The notes under the pieces: model-generated
Database searches by the model: none
Seen by the model: only the letters and a program-made list of their open reading frames with translations
What the model was told of the DNA's origin: nothing
Part shown: one piece after another, positions 17,227-26,351 of the stretch
Numbering within the stretch: position 1 is the first letter of the stretch
How the letters are laid out: every line of letters starts with the position of its first letter
Origin: Amycolatopsis thailandensis
Lineage (GTDB): Bacteria > Actinomycetota > Actinomycetes > Mycobacteriales > Pseudonocardiaceae
Assembly: GCF_002234405.1 (NCBI RefSeq)
Contig: NZ_NMQT01000172.1
Coordinates: forward strand, 1 to 62,591
Length of the DNA: 62,591 nt
Direction of reading: 5' to 3'
Program-made: the position numbers and the translations under genes

Positions 17227-18315
17227 GTGACGGGAACATTCACTGGCAACGAATCTGCCGACGACCGGTCACAAAGTGCATCGCACACGGAGAGTCAAGT
17301 CTGGCGTCTTTTCGAGTCATGGTCGGGCCGGAAACTCGTCCGGAGGCTGACCCGCGTGCCATGCTGCGATCCGGTGATATCGATCTTCGGCATCGACGGC
17401 GACAGGGAGACCGTGGTGCAGGACAACGAAAAGTTCGAGTCCGGCGGTCAGTTGTGGCGAACGCGACGGCCCGACCGGCGGCTGGTCCGCTGGGTCAATT
17501 TCTATCTCGCCTATCAGCGAACCGCCGGTGTCGCGATGGTTCGTACGGTGGCCGCGCTGAATTCGATAGTGGTGATCATCGACTTGGCGCCCGCGATCCA
17601 GCGTTCACTGCTGGGCTCGCCGTTGGCGATGGTGTCACCGGTTGCAGGTATGACCGGCGAGCCGATCGCCTACGAGAGATTGGAAAGGGAAGAAGGGGTC
17701 ATCCTGGAGCTGACGCCGCTGGGTGCGCGGGCACTGTTCGGCATGCCGCTGCGTGAACTCGGAACCGCGAGAGCGGGAATGGCCGATTTACTCGGCGCCG
17801 GTGCACGGCGACTCACAGAGCAACTGTGGGAAGCGGAAAGCCTCGACCATCGATTCCGCATTCTCGACCGTTGGCTTGCCGAGAGACTCTTGGACGGACC
17901 GAGTCTTTCGAGGGCACTTGAGGGAAGCTGGCGGGCGCTGACCAGCTCGGCGGGCAGCGTCAGAATCGCCGAACTGGCCGACCGTGCGGGGGTGAGCCGG
18001 CAGCACCTGACCACCACCTTCCACCGTGAGATCGGGCTGCCGCCGAAGACAGTCGCACGGGTGGCGCGCTGCCACTGGGCGATCAGGCTCATCACCGGCA
18101 GGAACCCACCCGCGTTGTCCACGGTGGCGGAACTGTGCGGCTACACCGATCAGGCACACTTGAACAGGGACTTCCGCCTTTTGGTCGGCTCCACCCCGAC
18201 CGGCCTCCTTGGTTCCGGTGCTACCCACACCGACCTCTTCCTGGGCAGTGAGATCGCGCTGCGCCCCCGGCAGCGCACCAGAACGCCGCTGGAATCAGGT
18301 CTACCGCTCTCCTGA
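17227..18315 (+). CDS. AraC-family transcriptional regulator
   Basis: 362 aa. The C-terminal double HTH (about 255-340) is clear: VRIAELADRAGVSRQHLTTTFHREIGLPPKTVARVAR, then LSTVAELCGYTDQAHLNRDFRLLVGSTPT. The N-terminal domain resembles DUF6597-type sensors (FGMPLRELGTARAGMADLLG). GTG 17227 has GGAAGG six bases before it; the reading frame upstream has no homology. Its target is unknown; no partner gene is adjacent. Confidence 0.85.
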   Translation: MTGTFTGNESADDRSQSASHTESQVWRLFESWSGRKLVRRLTRVPCCDPVISIFGIDGDRETVVQDNEKFESGGQLWRTRRPDRRLVRWVNFYLAYQRTAGVAMVRTVAALNSIVVIIDLAPAIQRSLLGSPLAMVSPVAGMTGEPIAYERLEREEGVILELTPLGARALFGMPLRELGTARAGMADLLGAGARRLTEQLWEAESLDHRFRILDRWLAERLLDGPSLSRALEGSWRALTSSAGSVRIAELADRAGVSRQHLTTTFHREIGLPPKTVARVARCHWAIRLITGRNPPALSTVAELCGYTDQAHLNRDFRLLVGSTPTGLLGSGATHTDLFLGSEIALRPRQRTRTPLESGLPLS

Positions 18316-18381
18316 ACACCCTTCGACGATCGGGTGGTGGTCTGTGAGGCGGCGCGCCAAGACCGGAGGTGCCGGGCGTAA

Positions 18382-18504
18382 TGGTGGGACCTGTTCGGCG
18401 CGGCCGGGCCGAAGCTCGGCTTGGTCGGGGTCACCATGATCTCCGCGTTCGCCGCGTCGAACGTACCGAAGACATTGGGCTTGGACGACCACCCTGCCAT
18501 CTAG
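18382..18504 (+). pseudogene. C-terminal relic of an unidentified gene
   Basis: 41 codons between two stops, with no start. The frame (WWDLFGAAGPKLGLVGVT, then MISAFAASNVPKTLGLDDHP) has strong coding-type third-position GC and protein-like composition, unlike the other frames here. It ends with TAG at 18502-18504. The parent family is not recognised. Confidence 0.35.
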
Positions 18505-18937
18505 AAGAACTGAACCCGCGACCGGGAGCAAACCTCGCGGGGCACGCACGCCGACGCTTCTCGCTCATTGCAGCCTTCCCGTCGGGCTCCGGACGCGATA
18601 AATGGTGCACACCTTCAACCTCGTTGACAATAAACGGATCCTTCGGTTCAATACCGACACACGGCTCGATCAGTCCTCGCCTTTCCAAGCACGGCTTCCT
18701 GGATTTACATCCGACTGTGGAGATCCGTCCACACTGTCGATGCTCGAGACTGCACTCGATCCAGGAATTGCGCCCGGCGCAAAAGCACACTGTGTCGCCG
18801 TGAAGCGGCCCGCGACGGGTCCGATCTGATGAAAACCGCCCGCGACAGGGAACGTGGGTAGTGTGCCGTTTGGCCGTTGGCTAGCATGGGATCGAGCGGC
18901 ATTCGCGGCGGCAGTCCACCCCGGTATCTCCCGGAAG

Positions 18938-18955
18938 GGAGGCGTGTCCGAGCGG
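18938..18955 (+). other. Possible tRNA-Ser 5' fragment
   Basis: GGAGGCGTGTCCGAGCGG matches the acceptor and D-arm start of actinobacterial serine tRNAs as I remember them. What follows cannot fold as the rest of a tRNA, so this would be a relic, not a gene. An 18-base match to a conserved pattern could also be chance. Confidence 0.3.
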
Positions 18956-19210
18956 GCATCCTGACCGACAGCAGCTCAAGCACCATTCGGCAGCGTTGGC
19001 GCGGAGCTGCCCACGACGTTCTTTTACTCTGAAGTAAGAATACCGGAGTTCGCACCGAATAGGCAGACCTGTGTTCTGCAGAGCGCAAGTACCAGGATTC
19101 TTGGTGCGACTCAGGCGGCGGCCATCGTCAGGCGTCATTTCCGCATAACGCCGTGAAACAGGTTGTCCCAGATCGTTGTGCAGCAACCACCCCGAACACA
19201 AGGAGCAGTC

Positions 19211-20005
19211 ATGTCCACGATCAGTCAGTCCCAGTCGCGCCGAGAAGCCGTGGAGGTCGCGCTGTGGCAGATGCCTTCTCCCGAGTCGGACGCCGCCACG
19301 ATGGCCTTGATCTCGGACATTCAATCAGAGGACAACGACCAGGCGGTGGGAAACAAGGCGGGCGGAGACGGCAGTTCACTACCTGAACTGGGATCTCTTT
19401 CCAAGTTCGGCTCGTGGGAGTCCGTCGCCAGTACCATCGTGCACAAGGCCGTGACCCTCAGCAAGTTCAACCCGGGGAGCGCGACCTTCGATCCGGTCGC
19501 TTGGAACAACTTCCTCCACAAGTTCTCCACGATTCCGTTCTTCCTCACCTACACCTACGACAACCGTTCCGCGTCCATCAGCAAGATCTCCCTGGAAAAG
19601 GGGGTCAACGCGGTGTCGGACCTGGTCGAGAACATCATGACGCCGGAGAACTTCAAGGGCATCGTGACGACCATCAAGAAGATCGCCACACTGGCGCTTG
19701 AGAATGAAGGACAAAAGCAGAAGAACTCCAATCAGCAGGTCGGGGTCCTTTCGCGCCACAAGCAAACCCTCTACCTCGGGGCCGTCCGGACCGACGTGCA
19801 GATGGAGTACAAGTCGGGCAAGGGGTACGAGCAACTGCAGCAGGACATCAACGTCTACCGCGGCTACGGCGTCCTCGACTTCGAGAAGTGCAAGCGCAAC
19901 GCCGAGACGCTGCTGAAGTGGGACGGGCAGGACGTGGACGACTGGGAGAAGGACACGGCCAGCGCCTCGAAGTCGCCCAACAACAGCCCTGCCTGGAACC
20001 AGTAG
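19211..20005 (+). CDS. One-cysteine protein A of a FAAL/ACP cassette (possibly Evf-like)
   Basis: 264 aa, no signal peptide. It is a paralogue of the last gene of the cassette (22131-22946): shared segments are GDGSxLPxLGxLxxFGSW, IxxIKKIxxLAxEN, then KNSN, a QGVL-like stretch, YKSGKGYxQL and a C-terminal WDGQDVDxW followed by NxSPAWN. It has exactly one cysteine, Cys227, in DFEKCKRNAETLL, and the only cysteine of the paralogue is at the same place. Next to an acyl-AMP ligase and an ACP, a lipid attached to this Cys is a natural hypothesis. Size and lone cysteine recall Pectobacterium Evf, reported as palmitoylated; homology was not tested. ATG 19211 has AAGGAG seven bases upstream. Confidence 0.8.
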   Translation: MSTISQSQSRREAVEVALWQMPSPESDAATMALISDIQSEDNDQAVGNKAGGDGSSLPELGSLSKFGSWESVASTIVHKAVTLSKFNPGSATFDPVAWNNFLHKFSTIPFFLTYTYDNRSASISKISLEKGVNAVSDLVENIMTPENFKGIVTTIKKIATLALENEGQKQKNSNQQVGVLSRHKQTLYLGAVRTDVQMEYKSGKGYEQLQQDINVYRGYGVLDFEKCKRNAETLLKWDGQDVDDWEKDTASASKSPNNSPAWNQ

Positions 20006-20076
20006 GCCGTTCGGTATTCGCTCGGCTCCCCGGGGGTGGCGGCGTCCCCGGGGAGCCCTACCCACGGGCAGGTCCC

Positions 20077-21801
20077 ATGTGCGCCAAAGAAGCGCTGCGT
20101 TCCGAAACAGCGACGGCCTCGACCTTCATTCAGGTGCTCGCCGAGAATCTCGGCCACTCGGACGGTGGCTACACCTTCATCCAAGAGGACGGGCGCGAGC
20201 ACTTCGTGAGCTGGTCGGAGCTGTCGCGTGAGGCATTCTGCCGGGGGCGCCGGCTACTGCGGAGCGGCTTGCGCAAGGGAGACCGCATCGCGCTCATTCT
20301 CCCCGAGGAACGGGAGTTCGTCTTCACCTTCCTGGGCGCGGTCTCGGTGGGTGTCGTCCCTGTCCCTCTGTACCCGCCCATGGGCTTCGGCAAGTTCGAG
20401 GCGTACTGCGAGGACGCCATCCACATCCTTCGCTCGGCGGGCGCCCGGGAGGTCTGGATGACCCGAGGACTGGCGGATCTGCTGGATCCGCTCCTCCGGG
20501 CGGTCGAAGGTCTGCGGGCGGTCGTCTCGGAAGAGTTCTTCGCCGAGCCCATGTCGGAGAGCGCGCCTCAGCCCGAGGCGATCCTTCCGGGGGACGTGAT
20601 GTTCTTGCAATTCACCTCGGGAAGCACGGCCGCCCCCAAGGGGGTGCGGGTCACGCACGCCAGTGTTCTCGCGAACTGCGCGGCCATCATCGACGCCCTT
20701 CAACTGGAGGGTGGACGAGACCGGGGCGTGAGCTGGCTGCCCCTGTATCACGACATGGGCCTGGTCGGTTTCGTGCTGGCACCGCTCATCGCACGCTGCC
20801 CGGTGAGCTTCCTCCCGACGCTGTCCTTCGCGTTCTCACCGAGAATTTGGCTGGAAACCGTGAGCCGCCATCGAGCGACGGTGACCTTCGCGCCCAACTT
20901 CGGCCTGGCGCTGGCCGTCAAGCACACTTCGGCGGACGACTTCCAGCTGCTGGACCTGTCTTGCTTGCGGGTCGTGGGCTGTGGCGCCGAGCCCAACCAC
21001 CCGGAAACACTGCGCTCCTTCGCGACGCACTTCGCGGCGGCGGGACTCCGGCCTGGGGTGGTGGCACCGTGCTACGGCATGGCGGAGGCGACGCTCGCGA
21101 TCTCGCTGAGCGAGAACGGGGCCCCGTTCACCCCGGACGTCATCCAGAGGGAGCCCTACCACGCGAGCGGCCTCGCCGTGCCGGCCTCGAACGCTGAGCC
21201 CCCTGGGCCGCAGGCGGTGTTCGTGCCCTGCGGACGTCCCCTCGCGGGTCATCGAATCCTCATCGTGGACGACGAGGGGAACCTCCTCCCGGACCGGCAC
21301 ATCGGTGAGGTGGTCTTCCAGGGGCCGAGCGTGGCGGCGGGCTACCACGGTGACCCGGAGGCGACGCGACGGAGCTTCACGGCTGATGGCCTGCGTACAG
21401 GGGATTGCGGCTATTTGGCGGACGGCGTGCTTTACGTGACGGGCCGCAAGAAGGACCTGCTGATCGTCAACGGGCGAAACCACGACCCCCAGACGGTGGA
21501 GTGGGTGGCGGCCGAGGTGCCCGGACTCCGCAAGGGCAACGTGGTGGCCTTCACCCGGCCGGGTTTGGCCACTGAGGAGGTTGTGCTCGTCGCCGAACTC
21601 CGCACCGGGGACGCGTCCGCGGTGGCACGACAGGTCCGCGGCCACATCCAGACGAAGCTGTCCCTGCCCGTGGCCGAGATCCTCCTGTTGGCGCTGGGTG
21701 AGCTGCCCAAGACCTCCAGCGGCAAGGTGAAGCGAACCAAGACACGGCAGCAGTATCTCGACGGAGTGCTCCGCCGTGGAGCCCTCCATCAGGCGAACTG
21801 A
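20077..21801 (+). CDS. Fatty acyl-AMP ligase (FAAL)
   Basis: 574 aa, the usual FAAL length. Activates a fatty acid as acyl-AMP and normally passes it to a carrier protein. Adenylation motifs are FTSGSTAAPKGV (about 178), SWLPLYHDMGLVGFVLAPL (a FAAL hallmark), CYGMAEATLA, RTGDCGYLADGVLYVTGRKKD and KTSSGKVKRTKT with the terminal lysine. It lies between protein A and the ACP gene on the same strand, with short gaps (71 and 36 bases), so one operon is likely. ATG 20077 has only a weak ribosome site. The fatty acid chain cannot be predicted from sequence alone. Confidence 0.9.
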   Translation: MCAKEALRSETATASTFIQVLAENLGHSDGGYTFIQEDGREHFVSWSELSREAFCRGRRLLRSGLRKGDRIALILPEEREFVFTFLGAVSVGVVPVPLYPPMGFGKFEAYCEDAIHILRSAGAREVWMTRGLADLLDPLLRAVEGLRAVVSEEFFAEPMSESAPQPEAILPGDVMFLQFTSGSTAAPKGVRVTHASVLANCAAIIDALQLEGGRDRGVSWLPLYHDMGLVGFVLAPLIARCPVSFLPTLSFAFSPRIWLETVSRHRATVTFAPNFGLALAVKHTSADDFQLLDLSCLRVVGCGAEPNHPETLRSFATHFAAAGLRPGVVAPCYGMAEATLAISLSENGAPFTPDVIQREPYHASGLAVPASNAEPPGPQAVFVPCGRPLAGHRILIVDDEGNLLPDRHIGEVVFQGPSVAAGYHGDPEATRRSFTADGLRTGDCGYLADGVLYVTGRKKDLLIVNGRNHDPQTVEWVAAEVPGLRKGNVVAFTRPGLATEEVVLVAELRTGDASAVARQVRGHIQTKLSLPVAEILLLALGELPKTSSGKVKRTKTRQQYLDGVLRRGALHQAN

Positions 21802-21837
21802 ACATCATCAACCACGCACTTTCGACGAGGAGCAGCC

Positions 21838-22116
21838 ATGCAAACCCAGCTGATGACACCCCACGAGCGAGACCAGCTGCACTCGCTGATCCGCGAGAAG
21901 CTGGACCTCGGCGGTGCGGAGAAGATCGAGGACACCACGTTGGTGAGGGAGCTGCCGGGGGTCGACTCCATGAAGCTCCTCGGCCTCTTGGGCGCGGTCG
22001 AACTGGGCTTCCGGGTCAACTTGGGTTTCGAGGCCATCCCGCAGGTAAGAACCGTGCGGGACATCGAGCAACTGATCTGCGATTCGCGCGAGCAGTACGC
22101 CTCGCGCGTGTCCTGA
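21838..22116 (+). CDS. Acyl carrier protein of the FAAL cassette
   Basis: 92 aa four-helix carrier protein. The phosphopantetheine attachment serine is in PGVDSMKLLGLLGAVE (Ser43). GAGGAG precedes the ATG. Placed 36 bases after the FAAL and 14 before protein B, it is the probable acceptor of the acyl group. It lacks any fused catalytic domain. Confidence 0.85.
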   Translation: MQTQLMTPHERDQLHSLIREKLDLGGAEKIEDTTLVRELPGVDSMKLLGLLGAVELGFRVNLGFEAIPQVRTVRDIEQLICDSREQYASRVS

Positions 22117-22130
22117 GTCCGGAGGGCGAC

Positions 22131-22946
22131 GTGCGGCCTCTGATTCAGGAGCAGATGCGACGAGAGGCGTTGGAGATCGCCATGTGGGCGGAGGGCAGGC
22201 AGGCGCTCTCGCAGGACGTGCTGGCGAAGCTGGGACTCCTCGGCCCCGACGGCCACGCGCTCGCCGAGGGAGACCAGGAGACGGGCGTCGGCAATGCCTA
22301 CGAGGGAGACGGCAGTGGACTGCCCGCCCTGGGGCCGTTGGCATCGTTCGGCTCATGGCAATCCGTGGCCGCCACCATCCTGCGCAAGACCGGCGATTCC
22401 GCCGGTTTCGACCAGTCTTCCACCCTGTTTGGGATTCTCCGGTGGATAATCTTCGAACTCCAGTTCAAGACGATGCCGTTCCTCGCCAATATCGTCAGCG
22501 ACAGCCGCAGCGTGTCCATCTCGTCCCTCTCCCTGTCTCCGGCCATCTCGGCGGTGACCAACCTGCTCGGAGGATTGGTGACACCGGTTGCGCTCAAGGG
22601 CATCATCGACTCCCTCAAGAAGATCGGCCAGCTGGCTGTCGAGAACAGGGGGCACGAAGAGAAGAACAGCAATGTGCAGCAAGGGGTCCTGACCGTAGTG
22701 AACGGGGAGGTGCGTCTTGGGCTGCTCCGCACCACGGTGTGGATGAAGTACCGGACAGGCAAGGGTTACCAGCAGCTCAATCAGCAGATCACCGTCAGCC
22801 GGCTGTTCGGAAGCCTCGACTACGACAAGTGCATCCGTAACGCCGACACGCTGCTGGCATGGGACGGGCAGGACGTGGATGGCTGGGTGAGGGGCGCGTC
22901 CAGCAGTCCTTATCCCCCTAACACCAGCCCAGCCTGGAACAGCTGA
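22131..22946 (+). CDS. One-cysteine protein B of the FAAL/ACP cassette
   Basis: 271 aa, paralogue of protein A at 19211. Only one cysteine, Cys234 in DYDKCIRNADTLLAWDGQD, aligned with Cys227 of protein A. The middle (about 95-165) is more hydrophobic than in A (FGILRWIIFELQFKTMPFLANI and SLSLSPAISAVTNLLGGLVT), which could suit membrane contact. The GTG start has GGAGGG eight bases upstream. The family is not securely recognised; see protein A. Confidence 0.8.
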   Translation: MRPLIQEQMRREALEIAMWAEGRQALSQDVLAKLGLLGPDGHALAEGDQETGVGNAYEGDGSGLPALGPLASFGSWQSVAATILRKTGDSAGFDQSSTLFGILRWIIFELQFKTMPFLANIVSDSRSVSISSLSLSPAISAVTNLLGGLVTPVALKGIIDSLKKIGQLAVENRGHEEKNSNVQQGVLTVVNGEVRLGLLRTTVWMKYRTGKGYQQLNQQITVSRLFGSLDYDKCIRNADTLLAWDGQDVDGWVRGASSSPYPPNTSPAWNS

Positions 22947-22980
22947 GTCACTCGGCGTCTCCCGCGCGAGCAGTCGGCGC

Positions 22981-23163
22981 TCACTGCGGAAGGTGCCCGC
23001 AGAGCGACGCCGATGGCGTGCTTGGCTGCCTCTGTGCTGAAGAAGCTCTGCCGTTCGCGCCGCTGATCTGTGTCACCACGGCCTCGGTGGCTGTCTCGGG
23101 TGCCGCCGTCGCCGCGAACAGAGCGCTCGTAAGCGTGCCCGCCGCCCACCCGGGCCTTGCCAA
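22981..23163 (-). CDS. Tentative 60-aa secreted peptide
   Basis: A TTG start at 23163 is preceded by AGGAGG at good spacing. The product begins with a signal-like stretch (RPGWAAGTLTSALFAATAAP) and has one cysteine near the end. Codon bias is moderately coding-like. TTG starts are uncommon and there is no homology evidence, so this may be chance. It would be the only gene in the 403 bases between the cassette and the luciferase-like gene. Confidence 0.25.
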   Translation of the reverse strand: MARPGWAAGTLTSALFAATAAPETATEAVVTQISGANGRASSAQRQPSTPSASLCGHLPQ

Positions 23164-23349
23164 ACCTGACCTCCTGCTGGTACTTCCCTTCCTGATCTGG
23201 ACTGAGAAGACCGAACAAGGCCACGGCCCGGTCCGCGCCGGGCCCGGAAACAGCCGGCGTTCGCCCGAAAGATCAGCGACCGAGTGCGTCCGGCTGGAAC
23301 CCCGGACAACGTGCTGCATTGCGGGGTCCGCCAGGCTAGGTTGAGGATC

Positions 23350-24339
23350 ATGCGCTTCGGACTCTTCGTCCCGCAGGGCTGGCGGCTGGACCTGACCGGC
23401 ATCGAGCCTGTGGACCACTGGAAAACCATGCTCGGCATCGCGAAACACGCGGAGGCGGGCCCCTTCGAATCGATCTGGGTCTACGACCACTTCCACACGG
23501 TGCCGGAGCCGACCGAGGAAGCCACCCACGAGGCGTGGTCACTGATGGCGGCCTTCGCCGCGGCCACCGAAACCATCCGGCTCGGGCAGATGTGCACCTG
23601 CATGGGCTACCGCAACCCGGCGTACCTGGCGAAAGTCGCCGCGACCACCGATATCATCTCCGGCGGGCGCGTCGAGATGGGTATCGGCGCCGGCTGGTAC
23701 GAACACGAATGGCGGGCTTACGGCTACGGCTTCCCGAGCGCCGGCGAGCGGCTCGCCCAGCTCGACGAAGGCGTCCGGATCATGCGGGACCTGTGGACCA
23801 CCGGAAAGTCCACGCTGGAAGGCGAGCACTACCGCACCGACGGCGCGATCCTGCGCCCGCTACCGCTGCAGGACGGCGGGATCCCCCTGTGGATCGCCGG
23901 TGGCGGCGAGAAGAAGACCCTGCGGATCGCCGCGCGATTCGCGAAATACACCAACTTCGCCGCCGATACCGAGACCTTCACCCGGAAGTCGGAGATCCTG
24001 GCCGAGCACTGCGAGGACGTCGGCACGGACTTCGGCGCGATCGTGCGCTCGGCCAACTACAACGGCGTCATCGCCGAGACCGAGAAAGAGGTCCAGGACA
24101 AGCTGGCCTGGCTCAAGGACCACTACGCGAAGCACGCGTCACCGGAGGCGGCCGAGCGCGCGTACTCGGTCTTCACCGCCGGGGTGGGCATCGGTACACC
24201 CGAGCAGGTCGCCGAGCGACTGGCCAAGCTGGAAGCACTCGGCATGACCTACGCGATCTTCAACTTCCCCGAAGCCGCGTACGACCGCTCCAGCATCGAC
24301 CTCTTCGCCAAGCACGTCGTCCCGGCGCTGAACATCTAG
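23350..24339 (+). CDS. LLM-class F420-dependent oxidoreductase
   Basis: 329 aa luciferase-like TIM barrel, probably using coenzyme F420. Family segments are MRFGLFVPQGW, WVYDHFHTVP, TETIRLGQMCTCMGYRNPAYLAKVAATTDIISGGRVEMGIGAGWYEHE and IPLWIAGGGEKKTLRIAARFA. The natural substrate is unknown. The ATG has a GAGG four bases upstream; the open frame before it is not conserved. It is convergent with a tiny membrane-protein gene. Confidence 0.88.
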   Translation: MRFGLFVPQGWRLDLTGIEPVDHWKTMLGIAKHAEAGPFESIWVYDHFHTVPEPTEEATHEAWSLMAAFAAATETIRLGQMCTCMGYRNPAYLAKVAATTDIISGGRVEMGIGAGWYEHEWRAYGYGFPSAGERLAQLDEGVRIMRDLWTTGKSTLEGEHYRTDGAILRPLPLQDGGIPLWIAGGGEKKTLRIAARFAKYTNFAADTETFTRKSEILAEHCEDVGTDFGAIVRSANYNGVIAETEKEVQDKLAWLKDHYAKHASPEAAERAYSVFTAGVGIGTPEQVAERLAKLEALGMTYAIFNFPEAAYDRSSIDLFAKHVVPALNI

Positions 24340-24375
24340 AGCCTTACGACGAGGGTGGGAGAACGGTAGTGGTGG

Positions 24376-24507
24376 TTAACGCGGTCGGCGCTTCCGCATC
24401 TTGAAGGCCACCACGCCCGCCACGGCGAGGACAGCCACGGTCAACCACACCGCGGTCGGCACACCGGAAAACAGGCCGGCGGCAGTCACCAGGGATCCGA
24501 TCAACAT
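24376..24507 (-). CDS. 43-aa two-helix membrane protein
   Basis: GAAGGAG eight bases before the ATG at 24507 decides the start. The product is MLIGSLVTAAGLFSGVP followed by TAVWLTVAVLAVAGVVAF and a basic tail KMRKRRPR. That gives one or two membrane helices with a positively charged cytoplasmic end. No function can be assigned. The reading frame continues upstream, but the added codons are not membrane-like and have no ribosome site. Confidence 0.55.
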   Translation of the reverse strand: MLIGSLVTAAGLFSGVPTAVWLTVAVLAVAGVVAFKMRKRRPR

Positions 24508-24786
24508 GAGTGGTGCTCCTTCGATGGTCGCTATCGCGACGGTTTGACCGTTGATGACGACGCTACGAACACCGCCCCGGGTGTGTCGTCGGTTCGCGGG
24601 AGGAACCGCGGTGGAGATTTCCCAGGCAGATGTCCACCCCCTCTCCACCTCCAGCACCAGGACACCCTGCCCGGAAACCGGTTAGCGTCACCGCCGATCG
24701 CTTCAGTGGCCGCACAGGACCGGGGAGGGTGTGATGGCGAGCATGCATGCCGCATCGACGTCGGCAATGCGCCAGGACGGTGCCCG

Positions 24787-26327
24787 GTGACCGACGTCCT
24801 GATCGCGGGCGCCGGACCCACCGGGCTCACGCTGGCCATCGAGCTGGCCCGCCGGGGCGTCGACGTGCGCATCGTCGACCGAGCCGGCGAGCACTTCCCC
24901 GGTTCGCGCGGCAAGGGGCTCACCGCACGCACCCAGGAGGTGCTGGACGACCTCGGCGTCGCCGAAGAGGTGCTGCACTACGGGTTCCGGCACCTGCCAC
25001 ACCGGCGGTACCTCGACGGCGACCTGATCGCCGAGGCCGACCCGCACGCCCTGCGGGCACCCACACCGGATCGCCCCTACGACGGCGGGCTGCTGATCCG
25101 CAGTGGCGGATCGAGCGGATCCTGCGCGCGCGGCTCGCCGAGGACGGCGTGCGGGTGGAACTGGCCGCAGGCCTCGCCGGGTTCAGCCAGTCCGCGAACG
25201 GTGTGCACGCGGTGCTGGATACCGGCGAGCGGGTGGCCGCGCGCTACCTGGTCGGCTGCGACGGCGGCCGCAGCACCGTGCGCAAGGCACTCGGCGTGCG
25301 CTTCGAGGGCGAGAGCGGGGAGCGGGCCATGCTGCTCGGGGACGTCGAGGTCGACGGGCTCGAACCGGACGCCTGGTACCAGTGGACCGTTCGCCGGCGC
25401 GGGTTCCAGGCCCTGTGCCCGTTCCGCCACGAGCGGTCGTGGCAACTGCAGGCCGTACCGTTCGGCGACTTCGGCGCGGAGGGAGGCCTCCCCGAACCGT
25501 CGCTGCCGTACTTCCGGCGGATCGTGGACGATCTCGCCGGCGGGCACGGCATCCGGCTCACGAAGGCAAGCTGGCTGTCCACGTACCGGGTGAACGTGCG
25601 GATGGCCGACAGGTTCAAAGTGGGCCGGGTATTGCTGGCCGGCGACGCGGCGCATGTGCATCCGCCTGCCGGCGGCCTCGGCATGAACACCGGCATCCAG
25701 GACGCGTACAACCTGGGCTGGAAGCTCGCCATGGTGTGTTCCGGCGTGCGGGAGTCGCTGCTGGACAGCTACCAGGAGGAGCGGCTCCCGGTCGCCTCGT
25801 GGACGCTCGGCGTGAGTGCCGAGGGGCTGCGCAGGGTCGCGGAGCGGTTCGTCAACGGTGGCAGCACGGACATCGCGGATGGCGCGCCCCCGGATGGCCA
25901 GCAGCTCGAACTCGGCTACCCGGCCAGCTCACTGTCCGTCGACGGCGACGCCGGGAACGGACCGCGTGCCGGTGATCGGGCCCCCGACGCGCCCTGTGTG
26001 GACAGCTCCGGTACGCCACGGCGGCTGTTCGACGCCCTCCGGGGCTCCCATTTCACCCTGCTCGGCTTCGGCGAGTCCTGCGCCGGACCGCTGCAGGACG
26101 CCGGCACCGTCCACCGTGGACTCATCAAGCCGGTGTCGGTCGGCGCGCCGGGCAGTGGTGCCGATCTGGTGGACGTCGAAGGGCACGCGCGGACCGCGTA
26201 CGGCGTCACCGGGGACACCCTCGTCCTGGTGCGGCCTGACGGCTACCTGGCGCTGCGCGCGCCCGGCGGGAGCAGAACTGCCGTGCGGGACTACCTGGAC
26301 CGGGTCGGAGTCAGCCGGAGCGCTTGA
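24787..26327 (+). pseudogene. Frameshifted FAD-dependent aromatic hydroxylase (Rox-like)
   Basis: A PheA/TetX-type flavoprotein monooxygenase, resembling rifampicin monooxygenases, broken by a one-base loss. The first 104 codons (from GTG 24787; FAD motif IAGAGPTGLTLAIELARRG) read in one frame up to LLI at 25097. The rest, from QWRIERILRARLAEDG, continues in the next frame. Restoring one C at 25098-25099 gives the expected LLIPQWRIE and an intact protein of about 513 aa. Later motifs are intact: YLVGCDGGRSTVRKALG and LLAGDAAHVHPPAGGLGMNTGIQDAYNLGWKLA. Either a real inactivating mutation or a sequencing error in a short C run. Confidence 0.8.
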
Positions 26328-26351
26328 CCGTGGCGGCGATGATGTGGCCTG

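Larger units (their letters stand above)
18316..19210. other. 895-base gene-poor region with gene relics
   Basis: No intact gene is supported. It holds a 41-codon coding relic (18382-18504) and an 18-base match to the start of a serine tRNA (18938-18955). Visually it is less GC-rich than the flanks (not computed). It borders the acylation-like cassette starting at 19211. Confidence 0.5.

Noticed and set aside
18602..18829. 75-codon frame in the gap after the AraC gene
   Set aside because: Weak third-position bias and no ribosome site.
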